Under the pieces are notes generated by a model that was not told the origin of the DNA, did no database searches, and saw only the letters and a list, made by a program, of their open reading frames with translations. The translations under genes and the position numbers were made by a program. 64,000 nt of DNA from Symsagittifera roscoffensis (Eukaryota; Xenacoelomorpha; Acoela; Convolutidae), in assembly GCF_963678635.1 (NCBI RefSeq), contig NC_087062.1:806001-870000 (forward strand), given 5' to 3'. Position 1 is the stretch's first letter. Every line of letters starts with the position of its first letter. This document shows positions 54,827-64,000 of this stretch, piece by piece.

Positions 54827-57800
54827 GTGAGGAATGTTTGTTCATCACAAACCCCTCAAACCAAATTATAATTTGCATCTCAAACAAATTAATGTACGAA
54901 AGCCTATTTAAAATGGTTTTGATGTTCGTAAATGCAGTAAAACGTGTCAGCGAGAACAAGTAAAACAATTCTACAGATGTTCCTAGATGCAAATTGCCGC
55001 ATGAACAAGTTTTAAACTTCTATAATTATTTTTTTACAAGGGGTGGGAAATTAGAAAAAAGCCTTTTGGTTTTCTTATTCAATCAAGTAAAACTCGTCGT
55101 GGCACCATAAATTTGATGCGTATGTGAGGTGAGGGGCAAACATTACAGTCACACTCTCAAACATTAAGTCGCGTTCCGCAGCAAATTACAGCGCTGATTT
55201 AAATTAACCGGACAAAGAATGCAAAAATTTTGCCGGGCTTAATCAAGATTCGAGTGAGGGAAGAATGGTGGTGCAGAACGAATTTTTTTTCGGTTCAAGC
55301 TGTTTTTGAGCGGTGAGGGCTAAACGGGATTACCTAATCCTTCTCTAAATTGCCACGGATATCAGGAGAGTATTGATCGAGAAGTATCAAACGTTTCTTG
55401 AGAGCTTATTGAAGAAAATTACCTGAAACAAGAAAGAATATAAACTATCTCGAAGAAGATTCTGCTCTTAGTGCCAGAATCTTTTCACAGGTTAACGGCT
55501 GCCATTATGAATGATGGTAGAATCGAGAACTCACTGGCACGTTTATCAGCTGTGAAACGAGGATCAGCTTGTTAAAAAGACACATGCGATTTTAGCTGGT
55601 ACGACTTTTTCACTTGGTCAGCAGGTGCTTTATGTTCAACATTGCGCTTGAAGGTAAAGGCTTGAACACCAATTGACGTTGAAAGAATAACTCTCAAGAC
55701 CCAGCCGAGTTGCATAAACTCAGCCCTAGGAGAGTTTTGATTTTCTCCTCGAGATGATTAGAGACGCTTTAGGGCATCAAAAATTTTTGGAACAATGTCA
55801 ACTCAACGTTGGAACAGTTGCAGACTAAAGGTTTAATCGGCTAAAATTGCAGGTTATTGGCTAGAAAGGTTATTTTGAGAAATGGGAACGTCTATTGTTT
55901 CGAAAACAACATTCAACGAATGCCGAGATGCATAAACACTATTTGTAGTGATCGAATTTAGCAAACAAATTCAGTTGGACCTCTGAGAGAAACAAAATCC
56001 GTATTGAAGCCAATCAATGAAATTTCTAGTTTTTGATTGATTGAAATTAAATGCCAATTGAGATGTGCTGAAATCTATGATTGGTTACAAAAATTTGCAC
56101 ATTACGAGTGCCGTAGTAAGTAGTCAGGTTTGGTTTTGAATCTACTTCCAATTGAAACACAGGATGAAGTCCCGTTTGTTTGTGTGCGATTGCAATTTGG
56201 ATAGGTTGAACGACAATATTTTTGTTTTATTGTAATTTGATGGGGCGATATTGTTTGAGTTTGGATGAATTGTATCGTTTTCACTGTTAACTTTCTCGCT
56301 CGGAAGTTTTGCTGTAAAAGTTTTGTGAACACTATGCATCAACACCTTATTTTTTTTTCAGCCAGTGTCACTGCATGAGCAGGCTTTAGGCGTTTGCGAA
56401 ATATGTGATTCGGTTGCAAGCCAGCCAATCACAACCTGTTTTGAAGGATACATTCAATCTTTGAGCTGCTGTCTTTTTTTTGAACATAGCACAATTCCAG
56501 GGTGGTCTTACCAATTGGTTGACTTAAAATTTTTGAAGCTGTTTTGCGAAAACCACTGTTGGATGCCTTTTCAGGTCTCATTTTTTTTTCGGCGGACAAA
56601 CAGAAGGTCATGTTCATCGGCCAGATCGTGGAGCCAATCATTGTAGTCTAAAACTTTTGTCTGCTTCCATAATGTCTGTACCTGGTGGAGAGACCAGAAA
56701 ACCTTCATTTTTAAAGGTTGTTTTTAAAAACCATGATTCGAATGATCTTCAATTCTTAATGACTTTTCAAGTCAAAACTATGGGTAGGATTTTTTTACCT
56801 GAAAATAAACTGTTTGGCGTTACGGCGAAACATCAGTAGCAGCAATTGTTGCGGTAAAATGTGACCAAATACCGGACTAACTAGCCGAGAAAGTTTTTTT
56901 TTATGGTTTTCCAACCAACGAGGTAGAGAAAACGAGGTAGGGGTTAGTGATTCTTTCGAAAAAACTTGCACGTGTTGACGAATTAAGCGGGCCTGAAAAC
57001 AACTACGCTTTTTTTTTTAGTTTCAAGCTAAATTCAAGCAATGCATTTTTTGTCACAGAATTTTTTTTTGGAAAAAATTGGTAAAAAAATTTTTGCAGAA
57101 AAGTTTTTTGAGAAATGGGAACGCCTATTGTTTCGAAAACATTAGTAACTGTAACTTTTTTCAATTTTTTTTGGAAAATTTCTGTTTGCATCACGACTTT
57201 TTTTTGGGTTTTATGCTCTCCTGGAGCTTTCGGATACTTTGAGAATTGAGTACATAGTGAGTAAATTTTTTTCAAATACAAGAAAATGATTTAGGAAATT
57301 GATTATTCCATTATTAACTTAAGAATATTCAATTTCTTTATTCAAAGAAAAACTACGTAGTGTCCCAATGAATCAAGTGGCCAATTGAGCAGCTGTTTTA
57401 ATCGATAATAATTTTGGATTATAGATTCATATGTTTTTGGCTCAATGTTGGAAAAATTCTCAAAAATTTCCCAAACTTATGAACTCAATATTGCAATTTG
57501 CAATTTTTATGCTGCTTAAAATTTTTTTGGCTTTAACAATCTGCAAACATTTTTTTTCCAGTATTTTAGCGTTTTTGCAACAATTGTGCATTTAAACATG
57601 TCACTATATAGACATTAAAACAAAATATGATCATTTTATTATATCATTACCTATTGGGAAATATTGAGGCTCTAGACAACTAATTGATAATTGTTTGATT
57701 AAAAAAACTACGCCGAGCACAAACTTTCCGTCAAGTTTTTTGAAAGTTCAACAATACGTTTCACAAAAAGGTGGCTTACAAGTTGGTCAAGTTTTAAGAA

Positions 57801-60800
57801 AATTGTTTATGACAAAGTTATCCGTTCTGAGAAGACCGAGGTGCCAGAAAAATGGCTACCAAAATTTAAATTGGGACAAACTGCATTCACGGGACACATG
57901 CGAACTGCAATTTTGTCATTTAAAAAATAGAGAGCTGTTCGCTTAGCGTGATTTCGTATATTTTGGGGCTTCTAATACCGAATAATAACTATAATGTTCG
58001 CTCTCTCCACCCCCCCCCCCCCCCCTCCCACGTCTCATTTTTTCCATTCTCTCGGTTGTTTTTACAAGTTTTCATGGCTGAATGAAAGATTTTGCGATGC
58101 TTCAAAACAGTTAGTTTGTAAAGTTTGTGCAAAATTTTGTCACATTATTACAAAAAAAATGTTTCTCTACGTTGAAATTCAAATGAGGAGAGAGTGGAAA
58201 GTATAAATGAGCCATAATAATTTCTGATAAAAAGTGAAAGGCAAAATTTAGCGTGGACCAAAACTAAAAATTACAAATTTTAAGATTTATTTTGTATTTT
58301 CTCAGAGTGCTCAACATGGTCAAAAACGCATTGCGATGTTTTGTAAACTATCGCTAGTGGCACAAAGTTGGTCCCAATCATCGTAATTTTCTCAATTTTT
58401 CAAAGGTTATTTTTTTGAACGAAATTTTTTTTGATATTGTTATATAGACCAACAAAAAAATTATGAGCAAAGACAAAAAAGTTTTAGGTTGGTTTGTACT
58501 TGGGCTGGTTAATTTCCACTCTAATTGTTGAAGGTGCCATGGACTACGCTGAGGGCTGTGGGTGTCTCGCTGAAAAGGCTGGGGATGAAATGGTGGAAAT
58601 GTGTTGCATAATGGCCACTGAGAGAGCCACTTATGATGCCGAGATGATCGAGATAGTGTCCAAAGGAAATGGTGTCACCAAAGAAGACGCCAAGCATCTT
58701 GGAATGATTCAGAAGCAGAACTTCGAAGACTTCCAGCTGTGCCTCAAAGACCCCAAAAAATGTACGCAGTGTTTATCTTGCAAATCTGATTTGATTCAAT
58801 CTAGCTAAAAATAAATTGTTTTGGATTACTTTTGTGGGCTGCGCTTTTTTCCAATCTCCCCCGCATGTTTCATTTTTTGTGTTTTAAAAAATTTTAGTTT
58901 TTGTAACTCCAGGACGGGGGTTATAATGTCAAAGACTCCGCTAGTGTAGGTTAAATTTCTGTGAATTTTGGTCTGATGAAAATCGCAAACTCGGTTTCTG
59001 AGTTGAGTTTTAGTGCATTTTATGCATATCGAAAAGCGCTGAAGTACAATCAATGCAGATTATAGAAAAACAATCTAATCTGTCTGGTTTTTTAATCAAG
59101 CTTCGACCTCATAGTTGGCATCTTAAATAACTATCATCGTTAGTGTCATCTGAAAAACATCGAAGTTTTGAGCTTCTAATTAAAAAATAACTTTATCTGC
59201 AATTGTCATAGTTCATTTATGAGAAATTAAAAACGTACAAATATGGAAGAACTATTGCGCGCGCTTTTTGCCAGCTTTCTATTTAAGAGTAGCCTAGGTG
59301 ATCAATTAATCAGACTTGAACAATTCAACCCGAATTGAAGCAAGTTATTCGGTCTTGTCGATATGTTAGAGGAATAAATTTTTTGTGACCCACATACGTG
59401 TGGGGCCTGTTTTGTTCCAGTAATCCATCAGAAAAATTATGAAATACTGAACTGTTAAACTGATCCGATCAGAAAAATCTGGTTCATTTATACTCCTAGA
59501 TTCAATAATGATTAGTTTTTTGGTTTTTTGCAGTCTGTTTGAAGTTGCGTAGGGGCTTAGTGTTGCTCTCTATTTGAGCAAAAGATTGTACCGAATTTCG
59601 AAGAAAGTGACGGAATACTTTTGCTCGAGGTGGTTTTTTCTCCAGACGAAATCCAACTTTTTATCTAGCCATTTTTGACGAAATTTTTTGAATATGTACC
59701 AGAATTTATTATTGTCCTTGAGCTCAAACTTAGGAAAATCTTTCACCTATGATTGATTTTCTTAGAACTATGGGCAATTTAAGTTATGGATTTGGCTAAA
59801 TTTGGATAACTAACGCGGGTTATATTCTGCGCTATTATTATAATTACGAGGCCAAAATGTGTATTTCGTTTGTGAATTATAAGCAAATTCTGCAACACGG
59901 ACGCTCTCTTGCTTCTTCTTTAGTTCTTTTGTTTTCTTTGACTGTTCCGACAAAATTTGTTTATGACCTCTTTCTGGCTTCCAAACACTTACAAATACTA
60001 AATAGAGTGCCTATTCAGTGCTCTGCTTGACCTCGCAATGAATGCGTAAGCAGAGATTTCATCTGTCTTACAAACTGTTCCGAAATGAAATGAGGCATGC
60101 CGTTTAACCTGTTTAAAATGTTACTATGAGCTAAAAATATCACGTTGTACTTTACAGAGCGTGCATTGTGATGATTTTTACAAAAAAAATCTAAAAAACA
60201 ACATTTTTTTGTTGTTAATTTAATTGTTTTTTTGAAGCGATCACTAGTTTTTAGACTTTGAGGGCAGTTGGAGCGTTCAAGCCTTCAGGGTTATACCCAC
60301 ATACAAGCAGTCTTGTAATTTTTGTATATAAAAACCTTCACTGATTTGGAAATTTTATTGCTATCATAGCCAATAATCAGAGTTATAGCGGCACTTGTCC
60401 ATTAAGGTTACAACACTTTTTGTCAGTGCCGCAATACTGAGAGAGTACGTTTTTTTCTGCGAGATTGTATCAGGGGATATGTAGACGTGAAAAATTTCAT
60501 TTTGTTATTTTAATTGACGTTGAATTAGTTAATTGACGTTGAAACGCAGTTGAAAAAAAATATCCGAAAAAATATATAATTTTTTTGGCAATTCTAAGGT
60601 AAATGATGTCAAGTTAAGGTTGCTTTTACTATTTGCAAAGCAACTCCGACCTGAAAAGTCCATTTTGAGTTAGTTTGGCTAGCATTAGACAAAACAAGAC
60701 TGCTCGTTTATCAGAACAAACTCCTTAATATTCCGACTGCTCCCTAACTGGCCTCGAACTATTTTGATTAACAAAAACATTGAAAAATCATATAATTTGG

Positions 60801-63228
60801 ACAATATCAAACATCAAATGCAAAAATTCGAACACTACGTTAGTTAATATGATCAATTAGCTTGCTTAAAGTCAATTTGTAGCAAAATGATAGTTCAGAA
60901 TAATTCTTGTTTGATAAAAAACAGCCATAATGAAAAAAGTTTGGGATCGGGTTTTTTGTTTTATTTTTAAACACGTTTGGAAGAAATTTCCAACCAATTT
61001 TGAAACTTTTTAATTTCTCTCAAAAATAATTCTCTCAAATCTGAAATGAGTTGAGCGGTTTGTAGAATGGTCCTTCGCATCAACGGTTTGGCCAAAAACT
61101 TTTTACTCAACAAGTTATGACCCTCGGAAAAATCAAAGTTTCGGTTTTTCGACCGTTTTTTTGTAGCATTTTTATCTTTTTTAAAAACTATCCTCCCAAA
61201 TCTGAGATTTTAGTTTCAATCGGTAGATCAGATTTTGTGAAGCTCCCGTGCATACAAACTTAGTCCCCAATTTTTTTTTCCACAAAAAATTTGACCCTCG
61301 GATATGCCAATTTTTTTTAGGGATATGCCAATTGCTGTTTTTAACCTTAGTCCCCAATTGTTTTCTACACAAAAAATTTGACCCTCGGAGTTTTTTGACA
61401 GTTTTTTAGAAATTTTTGACTTTTCTCAAAAACTAGCCGCTTCAATATTGAGATTTTGGGCTCAGTGACTAGAACGGGTTGTGGGAAGCTCCCTTGCATT
61501 AACGTCTTGGCCCAAGTTCCTCAGAACAGTCAATTGTTTGATTTCTTGACAGTTTTTGAAACTTCTTGAATTTTCTCGAGAACTACCCTCCTGAATCTGC
61601 GTTTTTAATTTTAAAAAACGGGTTGTGCTAAGCTCTGCTGCATCAGCGGCTACCCCTCATTTTTTACACAAAAGTAATGGCTCTCTTTTTTTCCTATTTT
61701 TTGAAACTTTCTGACTTTCCTCGAAAACCAACCTCCCAAATATGCGATTTTAGTTTCAAGGGATAAAACGGGTTTGTGGGAAATTCATTAAATAATCTGT
61801 TGTACCCAAATGCTTTCACAGAAAAAGTTATGATCCTCGGAAAAATCAACGTTTTGATTTCTTGTCGTTTTTTGATACTTTTTGACTCCTCTCGAAAGTC
61901 ACTCAATCTGATATCAAGGGTTTGATCGAGGTAACTGGTTGTGGTAAGCCTCGGCGCATAAGATTCTACCCCTCAAATTGTGTTCAAAAGTTATGTCTCC
62001 GTAAAAGTTCCAAAATTGCAAAAGTTTCTCTCGTATTTTAATGGAGCAACAACTAGGTTTCGGGTGAAGTCAAATAAACTTTTGAAATTACCTTTTGATC
62101 TCACCCCGCATCAGAAAAGCAAAGTAAAAAATATCGAACAGGTACCTCCACCTTTAAGTTGAGTTCGTCGCGCATAAATAGTGTGTGTTACGCTTTCAGT
62201 GTCACTCATAAGTTTTTCAAAACTGGCATATTTTAGTCCAGAGCACTGCCGAATTGGAAAGTTGGGGATGCTTTACAAACTTTACAAAAAAAATTGGAGC
62301 TGAAGTATCTTTTCAAATTTGAACTCAGTTATAAGTATTTGGCAATTTCTTGAAAAATCAAAACAAAAGTGTTCATTTTTTAAAAGTTGCGAAGAGAATG
62401 TTAGGCTTAAGATAAACTAAGCATAATATGCTAAACAATTAGAACATCGCATTTTTTGTATGCTTTAAAACAAAACACGTTGTGTATTTTTTCAAAGCTT
62501 TTCTTTATAATTCAGAATTTCGCGCAATTACATGCCAAAAACAGATTAAAGTTTACGTTTTAGGAAAAAAATTCGATTAGCAAATTAGCCTCCTCTTCAA
62601 CTAAACTTATTTATGAGAACTGAAACAAATCGCAACATCAGGAAAATTGGGCAGAATAAGTAAAAAGACCCAACTTCCTTATGGCTAGGCTAAATATTTC
62701 TTCAAATGTACGGAGTAACTGGAAAAGAGCAGGAAAATCGATCTTTTTGATTTTCTGAAAAAAATCGATCAAAAGATTTGAATCTATTTGGTTGAAAAAT
62801 AAATTGGTTGTTAACTAATTTGGAGAGGAGAATGTTGAATTGGTCAGATTTGTATCAAAAATCGCATTGATTGTTAAATAACGATATCACGGTGTGATTT
62901 CTGTTGAGATGAATTATTGGCTACTAGAAAAAATGAAGACTTGGTTTTGAAAAATGAACACAAAATTAAAGTAAGTTTTTTAATATTATACAATATTATG
63001 TTTTTAATTGCAAATGTTTCCGAACTCTTTTTGGTACAAATATTAAAGCTATGTTGGCTTCCGGAATGTGCGTTGGCTATTTTGGCTTTCATTTCAGACC
63101 CCGCGGAGAGATCTGCGTTGAGCAGGTCAGATTCAGTAAAGGGGGGATTCGGTGGTCAGAGGCTGCAATCGAGCGCCTACGTAATACTGCTGGCAACACT
63201 AATTGCTGCTGCTGTGCGCGATGCTTGA
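54622..63228 (+). CDS. Unrecognised secreted six-cysteine protein, possible GPI anchor
   Basis: Exons 54,622-54,826, 58,534-58,761 and 63,098-63,228 join in phase (both introns phase 1) to 564 bases, 187 aa. Residues 1-17 form a signal peptide. The mature part is predicted largely helical and acidic, with six Cys: C58, C77, C79, C92, C93, C138 (spacing 18-1-12-0-44). The last exon gives a Ser/Gly-rich linker and a hydrophobic tail ('SSAYVILLATLIAAAV', then RDA and the stop), as in GPI-anchored proteins, although the final charged residues are unusual. I know no family with this pattern. The introns (3.7 and 4.3 kb) hold repeats. The exon 1-2 join has no ambiguity in frame; exon 3 is supported by a strong acceptor (CTTTCATTTCAG) and an open frame, but other last exons are possible. 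Confidence 0.7.
54827..58533 (+). other. Intron 1 of the secreted-protein gene
   Basis: 3.7 kb. A strong acceptor-like TTTTTTTTCAG ends at 56,361; an exon from there in the required phase stops after five codons, so it is not used for this frame. An E2 right-end fragment lies at about 57,690-57,790 and a C16 tract at 58,010-58,025. No other exon supported. Confidence 0.55.
58534..58761 (+). CDS. Secreted protein, exon 2
   Basis: 75 codons plus split codons at each end; five of the six cysteines. Markedly GC-richer than its flanks. Acceptor ATTGTTGAAG (weak pyrimidine tract), donor AAAAAAT|GTACGC. Confidence 0.75.
59590..60310 (-). mobile_element. E2 element with a MITE inserted inside
   Basis: Both sides match E2 (22.12-22.65 kb) in reverse. 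The left side carries CTAGCCATTTTTGACG and GTTATATTCTGCGCTATTA; the right side carries AATGCGTAAGC, AGATTT and TTCAAGCC. The two sides are separated exactly at GCTTACGC|TTAATAGCGC by the MITE. The hairpin end near 60,285 is degraded. Confidence 0.65.
59842..60041. mobile_element. MITE, diverged second copy nested in E2
   Basis: Starts ATTACGAGGCCAAAATGTG and ends GACCTCGCAATG, with the same internal blocks as the 54.13-kb copy (CGCTCTCT..CTTCTTTAGTTCTTTTG, ACAAAAT). Terminal repeats are now imperfect. Confidence 0.75.
60960..62005 (+). repeat. Diverged tandem array related to the 18.5-kb array
   Basis: Phrases of the type TTTCTCAAAAACTANCCTCC.AATCTGAGATTTTAG recur at about 61,017, 61,178, 61,420, 61,568, 61,715 and 61,888. 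Each is followed by GAAGCTCC..GCAT and GACCCTCGGA. Lies inside intron 2 of the secreted-protein gene. Confidence 0.65.
62220..62400 (+). mobile_element. E2 internal fragment
   Basis: AGCTGAAGTATCTTTTCAAATTTGAACTC and its flanks match the E2 interior at about 22,500-22,560. Short and diverged. Confidence 0.4.
63098..63228 (+). CDS. Secreted protein, exon 3 (terminal)
   Basis: Encodes 'PAERSALSRSDSVKGGFGGQ' and the hydrophobic tail, ending with TGA at 63,226. Acceptor TTTCATTTCAG. GC-richer than its flanks, which supports it being coding. Confidence 0.65.
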
Positions 63229-63719
63229 GCAAGAAAGAATATTAACATCAGAGTGACAAAAACCAAACGAGGAACTTTGAATTTGGTTATGATTCCCAGA
63301 TTTCATTGATGAAGTTCAGTGAAAAAAAAGACACAGCTCGAAAGTTCGTGGGAAGTAAAAAAGACAAACAGCTCGAGGGTTATTATAATTGGTTATAGTA
63401 GTGGTTCTGTCCAATTTGTTGACCTCTAAGAGCTGGTCGAAAGAAAAGTTCAATGATTCAGACAAATAAGTAGCGTTTAAGTACTGGAACAGGTTGAAAA
63501 AAAGCAGTTGGAAGCTTTCAAGAAAAGATGCGGTCTCATCGCAAAAAAAGTCATTCGAACAGCTGGTTGGTGATTTCATAAAATGCTGAAGGAACGTTAG
63601 CAATTTAAAATTTGAAACATTCAATAGAGGAACTCTATATGTACTTTGAACGATGTTTACTTTTCATTTACTCAATTATAGTTAGCTATTTTGTTAAAAA
63701 ATAATTGAAACCATTTGTT
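63229..63719. other. 3' flank of the secreted-protein gene
   Basis: Nothing recognised; no clear polyadenylation hexamer close to the stop. Confidence 0.3.
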
Positions 63720-64000
63720 ACACAGAGGCGAAGATGAGCTTCGCACTACTTGAGATACACAATTATAGGATGAGTGCACCATCATTGTAGAAAAATTGCA
63801 AATATAACTTCGAATTATATTGCAATTGGAGAAGGAAGTGGAAAAATGAGGGAAAAAACGCTCTTTTTTGTATTTCAGTTTTGTAAAATCTATCTAAAGT
63901 TATCTAAAATCTAAAATTATTAATAATAAAATTGGTTTATTAATACTAGTTCCAGCATTTCAAAGAAGTCCTAGTGGAGTTGAATTTGAGAGTTCAAAAA
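63720..64000 (-). mobile_element. E1 element right end, reverse orientation (partial)
   Basis: ACACAGAGGCGAAG at 63,720 and the hairpin GCGAAG-ATGAG-CTTCGC (63,728-63,744) are the reverse of the E1 right end. The rest of the copy would extend to the right and beyond the window; its interior here is too diverged to confirm. Confidence 0.4.

Noticed and set aside
56362-56646. Extra exon of the secreted-protein gene after the strong acceptor at 56,361
   Set aside because: In the phase set by exon 1 it reaches a stop after five codons, whereas skipping to 58,534 keeps an open frame.

Overview
The window is AT-rich, repeat-dense animal (metazoan) nuclear DNA. The genes carry spliceosomal introns with GT..AG ends, a decayed BEL/Pao retroelement is present, and most of the sequence is satellite, MITE-like and tandem-duplicated DNA. 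Three identifiable genes have a strong pyrimidine-rich AG splice acceptor a few bases to a few tens of bases before the start codon. That fits an animal that uses spliced-leader trans-splicing (some tunicates, flatworms, cnidarians, ctenophores and others), but the phylum cannot be fixed from the sequence alone.

Layout. 1-0.95 kb: no gene. 0.95-8 kb: broken BEL/Pao retrotransposon on +, with gag-like region, zinc knuckles, protease, reverse transcriptase, RNase H, integrase and a C-terminal module. 8.66-9.26 kb: single-exon U1A/U2B''(SNF)-type spliceosomal RNA-binding protein. 9.3-12.4 kb: tRNA-derived sequence and palindrome-ended elements (called E1 here), plus one GC-rich candidate exon. 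12.76-16.38 kb: satellite of 37 copies of a 98-bp unit with traces of higher-order structure. 18.3-20 kb: a third E1 copy interrupted by a tandem array. 22.1-23.3 kb: an E2 element and a foldback element. 24.8-37.3 kb: a complete six-exon AGPAT5-type acyltransferase gene (359 aa). Its 9.1-kb last intron holds five diverged copies of a decayed minus-strand coding unit. 38-39.6 kb: a second satellite (100-bp unit). 40.4-46.1 kb: tandem units of about 1.235 kb. 46.6-50.6 kb: a compositionally different, uninterpreted block. 54.1-54.3 kb: a MITE with perfect 21-bp terminal inverted repeats. 54.6-63.2 kb: a three-exon gene for an unrecognised 187-aa secreted six-cysteine protein with a hydrophobic C-terminus. 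Its introns hold E2 and MITE copies and a second array of the 18.5-kb type.

How the genes relate. The three genes are independent housekeeping or secretory genes with no operon logic. SNF binds U1/U2 snRNA in the nucleus, AGPAT5 makes phosphatidic acid at a membrane, and the orphan protein goes to the secretory route. What links the window is repeat biology. Two element families (E1, E2) carry small hairpins of the type stem-GNA-stem (GCGAAGC-like), with compensatory changes in the stem arms between copies. That pattern suggests the hairpin itself is what is conserved, and it is the most unusual signal in the window.
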